From the NCBI GenBank assembly GCA_024275635.1, contig JAJRYT010000034.1, forward strand, positions 1 to 43,550: a stretch of 43,550 bases of DNA. Direction: 5' to 3'. Numbering within the stretch: the stretch's first letter is position 1; every line of letters begins with the position of its first letter. The position numbers and the translations under genes were made by a program. The DNA is from Chloroflexota bacterium (GTDB taxonomy: Bacteria; Chloroflexota; Anaerolineae; Promineifilales; Promineifilaceae). The notes beneath the pieces are model-generated. The model searched no databases. It had not been told where the DNA came from and saw nothing but the letters and a program-made list of their open reading frames with translations. Below are positions 25,211 to 34,020 of the stretch, one piece after another.

Positions 25211-26674
25211 TCAGTCAACAGTTTGCCCCTTCGTGATGGCTTCGAACACCGCCGCCAACTGGTGAATCCCGCGGGCTACTTCCGCTTCCGTCAATCCGCT
25301 AAAACCCAGCAAAATCGAAGGTGGGGCCGGCGACTGCAAATGATAGGGTGCGCCGGGATAAACGCCAACGCCGGCCGCTGCCGCTTTTCGCACCAGCTCC
25401 GCCTCATCAATCTGCGGGTTCAAATACAACATCACATGCAGTCCCGCAGCTTCATTGGAGTAATGAAACTGGCCGGGCAGATATATTTCCAATGATTGAA
25501 TTAACACCTGCCGCCGCTGCCCGTATGCTTGGCGCAAATGGCGTAAATGGCGTTCAAAATGTCCTTCGGTAAGGAAATCAGACACGGCAGCTTGTGTCAA
25601 TGTGGGCGCGCCGCGATCTACCAGCGCTTTGGCGCGGACAAAAGGCGCCACCAGGGCGGCTGGCAGAACAACATATGACAGGCGCAGGGCCGGAAACAGC
25701 ACTTTGGAGAAGGTGCCCAGGTAGACAACACGGCCGTCTTCATCCAATCCTTGTAACGCGGCCAGGGGACGGCCGTCATACCGCAGTTCGCCATCATAAT
25801 CATCCTCAACAATCAGTGCATTATGCGCCCGCGCCCATTGCAGCAAAGCCAGGCGGCGCGGCAGCGGCATCGTACCGCCGCTGGGAAACTGGTTCGATGG
25901 CGTAACGAAAATCAGACGCGCCCGACTTCTAGCCGGAATTTTCTCGACCGGCAGCCCATGATCATCAACCGGCACGGCCGACAGTTTGGCTCCATGTGTC
26001 CGCAGCAGAGCAAAGGCCGCCGTATACCCCGGCGTCTCCACCAGCGCCTCGTCCTGGCTGGTGAGCAGCAGCCGGGCCAGAATGTCTAATGCCTGCTGCG
26101 CGCCGCTGACGATGACGACCTGCTCCGGCGTACAGCGAACGCCGCGCAAACGCCCCAAATAGTCGGCCAGCGCCTGCCGCAGCGGGTAAAAGCCGGCTAC
26201 GGAGCCATAACGCGACAACATCACATCATCTGTACTGAGGTAACGGGCCAGGAGCCGACGCCAGATGTCATAGGGGAAAATGTGGGGAAAGGAACGGCCG
26301 AATCCAAAATCAATAGGCGGCCGACTCTGCGGTTGGGGATCATCTCCAGCGGCTTGCTGTACCCGCTTCCCCCAGGGAGAAAAAGCGGGGCGAAACGCAG
26401 CCTCATCCGGCCGTTGTCCGGTGGGAACCACGCCATCAGCCACAAACGTCCCGGCGCCCACTCGGCTGACAACATAGCCTTCTGCCCCCAGTTGTTCATA
26501 CGCCTGCACCACCGTTACCCGCGCGATCTGGTGTTGGCGAGCCAACTGGCGGCTGGCGGGTAGTTGGCTGCCTGGCGGCAGGTCGCCCCGCAAAATAGCC
26601 GCCCGCAGCTGCCGGTAAACTTGCCAGTAGAGAGGGAGTGGGCTATCTTTTTGAAGGTGTAGTTTTGGTAGCAT
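25211..26674 (-). CDS. MocR-type transcriptional regulator (GntR wHTH + aminotransferase domain)
   Basis: A 487-residue fusion. Residues about 10-75 are a GntR winged helix (LRAAILRGDLPPGSQLPASR, then QHQIARVTVVQAYEQLGAEG). Residues about 115-480 are a fold-type I aminotransferase-like domain that binds PLP, with the lysine in GTFSKVLFPALRLSY (about residue 322). MocR proteins such as PdxR, GabR and TauR use PLP as effector. No pdxST, gab or tau genes are nearby, so the target is unknown. It is probably co-transcribed with the downstream histidine kinase (9-bp gap). Confidence 0.9.
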   Translation of the reverse strand: MLPKLHLQKDSPLPLYWQVYRQLRAAILRGDLPPGSQLPASRQLARQHQIARVTVVQAYEQLGAEGYVVSRVGAGTFVADGVVPTGQRPDEAAFRPAFSPWGKRVQQAAGDDPQPQSRPPIDFGFGRSFPHIFPYDIWRRLLARYLSTDDVMLSRYGSVAGFYPLRQALADYLGRLRGVRCTPEQVVIVSGAQQALDILARLLLTSQDEALVETPGYTAAFALLRTHGAKLSAVPVDDHGLPVEKIPARSRARLIFVTPSNQFPSGGTMPLPRRLALLQWARAHNALIVEDDYDGELRYDGRPLAALQGLDEDGRVVYLGTFSKVLFPALRLSYVVLPAALVAPFVRAKALVDRGAPTLTQAAVSDFLTEGHFERHLRHLRQAYGQRRQVLIQSLEIYLPGQFHYSNEAAGLHVMLYLNPQIDEAELVRKAAAAGVGVYPGAPYHLQSPAPPSILLGFSGLTEAEVARGIHQLAAVFEAITKGQTVD

Positions 26675-26786
26675 GGTATATTAGTGCGAAGTGAAAAATG
26701 AAAAGTAAGTGGCAAGTCGTTTATTACTTTGCAACCCGGCAACTTTGTGACTCTAATCCATTTTAACAGAAATCACGGATTATCTT

Positions 26787-27407
26787 ATGCCTTACCGCAG
26801 CAGTGAAAAAACACGACAGAAGAAAGACGCTAAACGGACGATGATGATGCAGGCGGCGGTGCGGGTGTTTGCCGAAAAGGGGTACCATGCAGCGACCATC
26901 CGCGATATTGTGGCCGCGGCTCAAGTAGCAATTGGCACGTTTTATTTCTACTTCCCCGATAAAGAGACGCTGTTTGTTCATCTGTACGAAGAAACGGCCG
27001 ATTTTCTCCTCCAGGCGATCCGACAGGCGATTGGCAGTCGGAAAACGCTGCCCCAACAAGTCGCTGTCGGGTTACAGGCTTATGTCAATATTGCCGTTTA
27101 TGAACCGGCGGTGGTGCAACTACTGCTGGTCGGCGGCGTGGGGTCTGTGCCGGCTTTAGCTGCCAGGCGCATCGAATTTCGGGAAAAGCTTGTCCGCATC
27201 TGGCAACGGCCGTTAGACGACGCCAAAACATTAATCGCTCCCCAAAACACCCGCCGTACGGCTGAAGCGTTAGTCGGCGGCTATGATGAGGTGATTCTAG
27301 CCCTGCTCAACCACCCCGACGACGCCAGCGAAGCGGCAACGGCCGTTCACGATATGACCCAATTTACCCTGCGCGCCGTTGCTTACACTGGAAGCCAATA
27401 CCCGTAA
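26787..27407 (+). CDS. TetR/AcrR family transcriptional regulator
   Basis: A 206-residue repressor-type protein. The N-terminal helix-turn-helix (about residues 15-65) reads MQAAVRVFAEKGYHAATIRD, then AAAQVAIGTFYFYFPDKETL, a textbook TetR signature. The C-terminal ligand domain shows no recognisable ligand signature. It is divergent from the MocR gene across 112 bp and convergent with sbcC. No efflux pump or obvious target lies next to it. Confidence 0.92.
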   Translation: MPYRSSEKTRQKKDAKRTMMMQAAVRVFAEKGYHAATIRDIVAAAQVAIGTFYFYFPDKETLFVHLYEETADFLLQAIRQAIGSRKTLPQQVAVGLQAYVNIAVYEPAVVQLLLVGGVGSVPALAARRIEFREKLVRIWQRPLDDAKTLIAPQNTRRTAEALVGGYDEVILALLNHPDDASEAATAVHDMTQFTLRAVAYTGSQYP

Positions 27408-27475
27408 CCCGAAGTCCGTACACCGTTATCCGTAGTAATTTTTCAGAGGCCGGCATAACGGATTACCGCTTACGG

Positions 27476-27508
27476 GAGCTAGAGCCAGAAAGTCTCTTCC
27501 TCTAGCTC
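27476..27508. terminator. hairpin between convergent tetR-type and sbcC genes
   Basis: gagctagag (27476-27484) and ctctagctc (27500-27508) form a 9-bp stem with a 15-nt loop at the junction of two convergent genes, reaching the sbcC stop codon. No strong T-run is visible, so its efficiency is uncertain. Confidence 0.35.
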
Positions 27509-30507
27509 TAACTTACAGAAATGGTGGAGCCGGTCACATTTTTTTCTACTTCAATGCGATTGGGGAAAGCATCGCGCAGTTCGGCTACGTGGGTGATGAT
27601 CAAAACGCGCTTGAACTCATCCTGGATGGCGTGAATCGCTTCAATAAGCCGCTGCTGGCCGTTGGGGTCCTGGCTGCCAAACCCTTCATCAATGACCAGA
27701 GTTTGCAGCCGCGCCCCAGCCCGCTTGGCTAAAATCTGGGAGAGGGCCAAGCGGATGGCGAAGTTGACCCGGAACTGCTCGCCGCCGCTGAAGTTGGCAT
27801 ACGGCCGTTCCCCGGCGTTGTCTTGAATGCGAATATCCAGTGTTTCGGCCAGTCCTTCCCGGCTTTTTAATGCCCGCTGCGTCTCAAAGCTCACCCGCAT
27901 TTCGCCATTGGTCAGCCTGTCCAATAACTCATTAGCATGATCCTCGATTTCCGGCAGCGCCTGCTCGATGAGCAGCGCTTGCACGCCATCCCGCCCACAC
28001 GCTTTTTCCAACAGTTTGAGCCGTTGAATTTGTAATGTTACCCCGGCGCGTTCGACCATAAGCGTTTCTTGCCGCGCGCGCAAATCGGCCAGCACATCCA
28101 GCCGCTGTTGGGCCGCGCCCACGCGCCGGTTGGCGGCAATTTGCTCCTCGCGCAGCCGGAACACCTCGTCTTCCACGCCGCGCAGGTTGCCGCTGTCGGC
28201 AGCAATCCGCTCCAACTCGGCGCTGGCGGCTTCGTGCTGGCCTTTCATGTCGGCAGCAGTTTGTTCCTGGCCGGTGATTTGTTCGGCTAGATGCGCCAGC
28301 GTATCTTCCAATGGCTTAACGGCCGCTTCCGCCTGTTTCAATTCCTGCTGGCGCGTTTGTGCCCCGGCCAGTTCATCACGCTTTTGGCGGGCGGCGTCAT
28401 GGGCGGCCAGATCGTAACCAATGGCGGCGATTTGTTCATCCAGTTCAGCCAACGCGGCCAGGTCGTCAGTCGCGTACTCTCTAGCTTCTAGTCTCTGCTT
28501 CGTTTCCGCCAATGTTTTCTGTCCAACCTGTTCCCATTCTGCTGCCAGCCGCTCAATCTCGGCCAACCGCGCTTCAGCCTGGGAGATTCGTCGCTGTTGA
28601 CCTTGCCGCTCTTTTTCCAGCGCCGTTTTTTGCTGCACGGCCGTTGCCAGTTCCTTGATTTGGGCCTGCTGGGCGGATACGGCCGTGTCGTCAGCTAGTC
28701 GTTTTTCCAGTTCAGTTAATCGCGTCGCCTGTCTACCAGATTCCCATTCGGTAACGGCCGTTTCAATCTCTGCCAGCCGCGCTTCCGCCTTCGCCAGCCG
28801 CTGCTGCTGCGTTTTCTGGTCGCGCTCAATCCGGTCGCTTTGTTTGATTTGCGCTTCCAGCCGGACGATTTCTGTCGTTAAGGCGGCGATGTGATCCTTG
28901 TTAGCGCGGAAACGGCCGCCCATCTCCTCGCCTTCCGCTTGCAACTGGGCCAGCACCTCCTGGCGGTGGTCGTCGCTGAGCGGCTGGCCGCAGAGCGGAC
29001 ATTGGCCGCCGGATTCCACTTTCAGGCCGTCAATCCGTTCTTTGAACCGATTCATCTCCGCTTTCAGGCGCTGCTGTTCGCTTTCCAGGCTGTTTTTATC
29101 GGCCAGACTGGTGGCGTACTGCTTGTTCCATCCGGCAATGGCGGCCACTTGAGTCGTCAGTTCGGCCAGTTCCTTTTCAGCTTGTTGGGCGTTTTGGGCA
29201 ACGGCCGTTTTCTCAGCCACTATTTTTTGTATTTTGCGCGACTCGGCCTGGATCTGTCCCTGCTCCTGCGCCAACAGCTTGCGTTCGCTCTCTAGCCGCT
29301 GCAGTTTGGCTTTGGCTTCGTGCCACGTTTGTTCCTGTTGGGTTAAATCGGCAACGGCCGTCCCCAATTCTGCCAACCGCGCCTGCCCGGCCACCAACTT
29401 TTGCGTCACCGACTCCCGCTCGATAGTGGCGGCGGCGACCCGTTCCGCCTGCGCGGCCAGTTCTTGGGCTTGCTGTTCCAGCTTGCTTCTGGCCTGGGTG
29501 ACGGCCAGTTCGTGCGGTCGTTTTTTTTGCTGTAACTGGTTGAAGGCGTCAGCTCTGGACTGCCAGCCGCGCAAATCCAGCGCGGCCGTCTCCCAGGCAG
29601 CGTACTCGGCCAGAATTTTGTCAGCTTCGTCCAGGATGGCCTGATAAGTCTCTCGTTCTTTCTGCCGTTTTTGCCGGGTCTGTTTCAGATCGGCTAATGA
29701 TTTTTGAGCGCGGATCAAATTATTTTCTAAATTTTTGACAAGTTGTTTTTGTTGGGAAACGGCCGTTTCTGCCCGGCGCAGCTGCTGTAATAATACTTCC
29801 TTATCTTTAAGCCGTTCAGCAATAATCGCCAATTCTGCCTGAGCTGCTTGCAACGTTTCCTGCCGTTCCGCTTCTTCGCCCAACTCCAGTTCAATCTCGC
29901 CCAGTTGGCCGTCCAGCAAGATGAGCCGATTTTCCACTTCCTTGCGCCGGTTTGTCGCCAGTTCTTTGTACTGGTCCCAGACATTCACGCCCAGCAGTTC
30001 GGCCAAAATTTCTTTACGGCGTCCGGCCGTCTTGGTGGTAAATTCGTCGGCCTTGCCTTGCAGGAGGAAGCTGGCGTTGATGAAAGTGTCGTAATTCATG
30101 CGCAGCAGAGCTTCGATGGCCGCTTCCGTTTCGCGCAGTTTGGTTTCGCTCAATGTTTTCCAGCCGCCGTCGGCCCATTGTTCAGGATCAACGGCCATTT
30201 GCAGTTCCAGCAGGGTGCGTTTACGCGCTTTTTTGCGTCGCAAAACACGGTACACACTGTTTTCTAGCTCGAAAACCAAGCTGACTTCAGCGCCATCCCC
30301 GCCCAATGCGGCGACGCGGTTGACCAGATCATCGTCGCTGCGGCTGCGGCTCTGACCGAACAGCGCCCAGGTCATCGCGTCCAGAATAGTGGATTTGCCG
30401 GCCCCGTTGGCTCCGGAGATGCAGGCCAGATGGATGCCGCTGAAGTCGAGAACGGCCGTGTCGCGGTAAGAGAGAAAGTTGGTGAGTTCGAGTTTAAGTG
30501 GAATCAT
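27508..30507 (-). CDS. sbcC: SbcC-type SMC-like ATPase of the SbcCD nuclease
   Basis: A 999-residue Rad50/SbcC homologue. The N-terminal Walker A is SGANGAGKSTILDAMTWALF (about residues 32-51). Two long coiled-coil arms flank the zinc hook CPLC (about residue 500, GGQCPLCGQPLSDDH). The C-terminal lobe has the signature NFSGGEQFRVNFAIRLALSQ (about 904) and Walker B LVIDEGFGSQD (about 939). With SbcD it forms the Mre11-Rad50-like complex that opens hairpins and processes DNA ends. The gene follows sbcD on the same strand after 46 bp. An ATP-dependent hairpin nuclease is notable here because the window is rich in palindromes. The long coiled-coil coding region carries many ACGGCCGT octamers. Confidence 0.95.
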   Translation of the reverse strand: MIPLKLELTNFLSYRDTAVLDFSGIHLACISGANGAGKSTILDAMTWALFGQSRSRSDDDLVNRVAALGGDGAEVSLVFELENSVYRVLRRKKARKRTLLELQMAVDPEQWADGGWKTLSETKLRETEAAIEALLRMNYDTFINASFLLQGKADEFTTKTAGRRKEILAELLGVNVWDQYKELATNRRKEVENRLILLDGQLGEIELELGEEAERQETLQAAQAELAIIAERLKDKEVLLQQLRRAETAVSQQKQLVKNLENNLIRAQKSLADLKQTRQKRQKERETYQAILDEADKILAEYAAWETAALDLRGWQSRADAFNQLQQKKRPHELAVTQARSKLEQQAQELAAQAERVAAATIERESVTQKLVAGQARLAELGTAVADLTQQEQTWHEAKAKLQRLESERKLLAQEQGQIQAESRKIQKIVAEKTAVAQNAQQAEKELAELTTQVAAIAGWNKQYATSLADKNSLESEQQRLKAEMNRFKERIDGLKVESGGQCPLCGQPLSDDHRQEVLAQLQAEGEEMGGRFRANKDHIAALTTEIVRLEAQIKQSDRIERDQKTQQQRLAKAEARLAEIETAVTEWESGRQATRLTELEKRLADDTAVSAQQAQIKELATAVQQKTALEKERQGQQRRISQAEARLAEIERLAAEWEQVGQKTLAETKQRLEAREYATDDLAALAELDEQIAAIGYDLAAHDAARQKRDELAGAQTRQQELKQAEAAVKPLEDTLAHLAEQITGQEQTAADMKGQHEAASAELERIAADSGNLRGVEDEVFRLREEQIAANRRVGAAQQRLDVLADLRARQETLMVERAGVTLQIQRLKLLEKACGRDGVQALLIEQALPEIEDHANELLDRLTNGEMRVSFETQRALKSREGLAETLDIRIQDNAGERPYANFSGGEQFRVNFAIRLALSQILAKRAGARLQTLVIDEGFGSQDPNGQQRLIEAIHAIQDEFKRVLIITHVAELRDAFPNRIEVEKNVTGSTISVS

Positions 30508-30526
30508 TGTTGAATGATGAAGGCGG

Positions 30527-30565
30527 AATGATGAATGATGAATTCAGTGTTCATCATTCATCATT
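30527..30565. repeat. 16-bp perfect inverted repeat between sbcC and sbcD
   Basis: aatgatgaatgatgaa (30527-30542) and ttcatcattcatcatt (30550-30565) pair around a 7-nt loop. The arms consist of the 7-bp unit aatgatg, and the right arm runs into the last codons of sbcD. It may terminate, or lower expression of, the downstream sbcC gene. Confidence 0.8.
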
Positions 30566-31792
30566 CATCGTTTCTAAGACTTCTTGGGCCAGGGCTTGCA
30601 TAACGGCCGTTTCCTCTGCCTCTAGGCCGATGGTTTGCCAATAGGTATCCAGCAGTTGGACGGGCATGAGGGTTTCGACAGCGGCCGTATCTCCCAATCT
30701 GGCCCGCTTTTCTGCCAGCCGATGTTTTTGGATTTGTACGCTCAACGCTTCTTGGAACCGCTCCATAACGGCGTGGTCGTCCAGCAGCGGCTCCCAATCA
30801 CGCGGATAGCTCAGTTGAACGCGGCAGATGGCCCCGGCAACCTTATCCGGTTCGGGTAGCTGGCGCATCACATCTTCCATGAAGGTATCGGCGTCGAGGT
30901 CGTCCACTTTGATGTCTATGAAGCGGCGGGTCTTGAGGTCTACAAACGCCCAATCAGTTTGTCCTTTGCTCACGTCAGCTAGCACAAACCCTTTTGTCTC
31001 ATGCACTTCGCCAAAATCAATTTTTTCGATGGAGCCGGGGTAGACGATGGGTGGATGGCTGCCTTTGGCATTGAGATATTGGCGTTTGTGAATGTGACCG
31101 AGGGCGACATAATCGAGCCGTTTGTCGTTGACGATACGGCCGCTTAACACCAATTCGTGGCCCAACATGACGGCCCGCTCGCTGCCATATTTCGCGCCCT
31201 GCACGCTGGCGTGGGCGGTGAGGATGAGGGGGAGGGTAGGGTCAGCATCTTCCAACAATTGCAGGATCGCGTCGGTTACGCGCCCTTCGAGCATGGTCAG
31301 CACGTCATCGAGTGATTTACCGGCCGTTTCTTCGCGGGTCAGCATCCGGCTGCGCGACACCCAGGGGACGGTGATGATTTGTACCGGCGCGCCTAACTCG
31401 TCCGGCCCCAGCAGGCGAATGGTGTCGGCAACATGGATGTGGGGCACGCCGAGGGTGCTGAATTCGTGCAGGGTGTGGGCACGGCCGCTGGCTGGGGACA
31501 TATCGTGATTGCCAACTAACAACACGGTCGGAATGCCGGCTTCGGACAGCCGTTTGATGCGTCGTCCCCATTCGCGTTGGAAGGTGGGCTGGGGGTTACG
31601 GTCTTTGTAGGCGTCGCCGGCAAAGATGACGAGGTCTACGGGTTGGGAAACGGCCGTCTCCACGATCTGATCCAGCGCATTCAAAAAATCAACCACGCGG
31701 ATGGGCAGCGCTGTGTCGGGATCGTGACGGCCGTAATTGGCAATATCAATATGGGCGTCGGCAAAATGCAGCAGGCAAACAGGTTTTGTCAT
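30554..31792 (-). CDS. sbcD: SbcD-type metallophosphoesterase (exonuclease subunit)
   Basis: A 412-residue Mre11/SbcD homologue. Phosphoesterase motifs are in order: LLHFADAHID (motif I), DLVIFAGDAYKDRNP (II), TVLLVGNHDMSP (III), LILTAHASVQGAKYG (IV) and YVALGHIHKRQYL (V), giving the two-metal active site. The C-terminal ~150 residues form the capping and SbcC-interaction region. It is the first gene of the sbcD-sbcC pair. Its Met start is preceded by only a weak ribosome site, and an imperfect simple repeat lies upstream. Confidence 0.95.
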   Translation of the reverse strand: MTKPVCLLHFADAHIDIANYGRHDPDTALPIRVVDFLNALDQIVETAVSQPVDLVIFAGDAYKDRNPQPTFQREWGRRIKRLSEAGIPTVLLVGNHDMSPASGRAHTLHEFSTLGVPHIHVADTIRLLGPDELGAPVQIITVPWVSRSRMLTREETAGKSLDDVLTMLEGRVTDAILQLLEDADPTLPLILTAHASVQGAKYGSERAVMLGHELVLSGRIVNDKRLDYVALGHIHKRQYLNAKGSHPPIVYPGSIEKIDFGEVHETKGFVLADVSKGQTDWAFVDLKTRRFIDIKVDDLDADTFMEDVMRQLPEPDKVAGAICRVQLSYPRDWEPLLDDHAVMERFQEALSVQIQKHRLAEKRARLGDTAAVETLMPVQLLDTYWQTIGLEAEETAVMQALAQEVLETMNDE

Positions 31793-31810
31793 AAGTTTTT
31801 TCGAGAAGAA

Positions 31811-31870
31811 AGATTGATGATTAATGATTGATGGTCGAGCGATCTTTTAATCTTTAATTATCGATCTTCA
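31811..31870. repeat. degenerate 7-bp repeat region between sbcD and the kelch gene
   Basis: Units of the type gattgat or gattaat (31812-31832) are followed by inverse units (atctttaatc-like, 31842-31870). They form only short imperfect stems. This is the same class of simple repeat as at 11421, 35166 and 38301. Confidence 0.5.
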
Positions 31871-31873
31871 ACC

Positions 31874-33901
31874 CTACTTTTGCACAATCAGCCGGTAATT
31901 AGCTGTATTGGGATCGCCGCCAGGCCAGACGCGCTCTACCACGATGTAATAGCGTCCGGCAAGTAATGTTAAGGGCACGGATTCATCTAATCCTTGCAGC
32001 CTATCCCCCTTGCCCTGTATCTGCTTACTGGCGTCATAAATAGCGATGTCGTAGTTACTGTCCGCAGGAACCTGGGTCAAGTTAATGGTTACGGCGGGTA
32101 AAGCCGATAATTCAAATGTGTAGACATCATAGTAATCGTTCCGGTTGTCAAAGTTGCGGAAGTCAGCCACGTTAAGCGCCAACGGACGGGCCACACCAAA
32201 ATGATCGTCGGGGCGATTGTTATCGCCATAATCTGAAAAAACGACTGGCAAGAGATGTTGATGTGTAGGCAGAAAAATACTTTCTACCAACGACAGCGCG
32301 TTTTGACTGCCTGTCATGTCATTGCCACCGATAACCCACAAGGCGCTGTCCACCACGCCGCCGCGCGGCCAGGCCCGGGCGAGTTGTGACTGGGAACCGC
32401 CCAGATCGTGGTTGACATCCAGTACGGTCCAGGTGTTGGTTGTCGGGTCGTATACTTCTGTTTCCGAGACGGCCGTATTGTTGCCATCAACACCGCCAAA
32501 CACGTACCATTTGCCATCAGGGCCAACGGCGCTGCCGGCCGCGTAACGGCCGTAATTCAACGAACCAATCGTCGCCCAGGAGCCGGCGCTTTGGTCGTAA
32601 CATTCACCGCTGGCCAAAAGGATAATATTATTCCCATCGTGTCTGAGGCCGCCAACAACGCAAATTCTGCCATTGACCAACGCGGCCGTGTGGGCGTAGC
32701 GGGAGACGGACATGGCCGATTTTGACTGCCAGAGGCCAGTGGGAAATGTGGCATTGGCAACCGGGTCAAAGAACAATATTTCGCTGCGTACATCGTTGAC
32801 GCTGGCGGGGTCGCCGATTGTGTTAAGGCCGCCGGTGAGGTAGTAACCTGGCTTGGGGCTGGTGACGGCAACGGCCGTTGCCCAGGCGAAATTGGGTGTG
32901 GTGGGCGGAACGCCTTCGGTGACGGCCGTGCGCGTGAGCCAGTAACCACCCTGGATGTCGTAAGCCCAGTGGGTCATGTCGTAGGCGCTGCCCCCGGTGT
33001 AGCCGGATGGGAGATAGATACGGCCGTTATCGTCAAGCCCATCCACGTAAACGGCCGTAGTATTGGAATAACCGGCTCCCGGCATAGACTGTAATGTACT
33101 CCACAGCCCGGTATCTGTCTCAAATCGCTGGATTTGATTACTGATTTCGGGGATGGCGCTGAGGTTTGTCTGGCCGCCGATAACGTAAATGTCATTCCCA
33201 TTAACGGCCGTTGCATGACGGCTTAACCCACCTGATGGACGGAGACCTTCCAGCGTCCAGAGCGAATTAATAGGGGCCATCAAGGCCGAGATATTTAGCG
33301 TTTTCTCGGTAGGCGCGCTAAATTCCCAGTCGGCTACCTCGACGTAATAAGTCTCCCCTTTACGCACCGTTATGGTGGCCTCAGAAGTAAACCCGTTACT
33401 GTCATCGCTGCATACAACCGTTGTCAAACTGCCGCAGCTGCCAGCGTGTATAGCCATAATCGTATCATAATTGCTGCCAAACGTGCTGATGCGGGCATGA
33501 CCATTATAAGGCGCTGTAAACTGGTACCAAACCGTGCGATACCCGGCCGATGGCGCGCCCCAGGCGCAGCTTAACGATGGGTCGGTCAAATCTTCCCCCA
33601 TACTGTTGACCGACGTTGTGCCTCCATCACCTGTCTCCGAGACCGATAAAAAGGTCGCTGCGGAACAACTATCATTCGCCGCCCCGGCCGAAGGGGATGA
33701 TGGCGTTTGGGATGTGTCTACCGGGGTTACCGTAATCGGCTGCCATTCACTGGGCCCGGCGAGCATCTGTTCAGGGGGATTGGTGACAATGATGGGGTTG
33801 CTTTGTGTTGCTACTCCCAACGGGTAGTCTTGCGCCCAAACCACAACTGAAATCAGGAAAAGACCAAGCGCCAATAAAAGCAAAATTGTATAACGCCGCA
33901 T
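31874..33901 (-). CDS. secreted kelch-repeat protein with PPC-like domains
   Basis: A 675-residue exported protein. A signal peptide spans about residues 1-24 (ILLLLALGLFLISVVVWAQ). A pre-peptidase C-terminal (PPC)-like beta domain lies near 75-205 (SYDT-type core: FGSNYDTIMAIHAGSCGSL). Kelch propeller repeats occupy about 210-565, each with an alternating RHATAVNGNDIYVIGGQT or YAHTAALVNGRICVVGGL pattern and a W near the blade end. A second PPC-like domain ends the protein (about 580-675, NYDIAIYDASKQ). It is probably surface-exposed and binds a ligand or polymer. No catalytic residues are recognised. The neighbouring genes give no functional hint. Confidence 0.85.
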   Translation of the reverse strand: MRRYTILLLLALGLFLISVVVWAQDYPLGVATQSNPIIVTNPPEQMLAGPSEWQPITVTPVDTSQTPSSPSAGAANDSCSAATFLSVSETGDGGTTSVNSMGEDLTDPSLSCAWGAPSAGYRTVWYQFTAPYNGHARISTFGSNYDTIMAIHAGSCGSLTTVVCSDDSNGFTSEATITVRKGETYYVEVADWEFSAPTEKTLNISALMAPINSLWTLEGLRPSGGLSRHATAVNGNDIYVIGGQTNLSAIPEISNQIQRFETDTGLWSTLQSMPGAGYSNTTAVYVDGLDDNGRIYLPSGYTGGSAYDMTHWAYDIQGGYWLTRTAVTEGVPPTTPNFAWATAVAVTSPKPGYYLTGGLNTIGDPASVNDVRSEILFFDPVANATFPTGLWQSKSAMSVSRYAHTAALVNGRICVVGGLRHDGNNIILLASGECYDQSAGSWATIGSLNYGRYAAGSAVGPDGKWYVFGGVDGNNTAVSETEVYDPTTNTWTVLDVNHDLGGSQSQLARAWPRGGVVDSALWVIGGNDMTGSQNALSLVESIFLPTHQHLLPVVFSDYGDNNRPDDHFGVARPLALNVADFRNFDNRNDYYDVYTFELSALPAVTINLTQVPADSNYDIAIYDASKQIQGKGDRLQGLDESVPLTLLAGRYYIVVERVWPGGDPNTANYRLIVQK

Positions 33902-33965
33902 ACCTACTTACCTCTTTTGATTTTGTGGCGATTGTACAAGGGAAGCGGCAGGGGGCAAGTTTGCG

Positions 33966-34015
33966 CGAAGGGACGGGGCGGCAAGTGGCGAATCCTTTGC
34001 CAACCCGCCCCTTCG
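33966..34015. repeat. imperfect hairpin after ileS
   Basis: The arms 33966-33984 and 33997-34015 (cgaaggg...ggcaa and its complement) match at 16 of 19 positions. On the minus strand it follows the ileS stop by 6 nt, so it is a candidate terminator without a clear T-tract. The cgaaggg motif also forms the ends of the palindrome inside ileS. Confidence 0.5.
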
Positions 34016-34020
34016 GATAA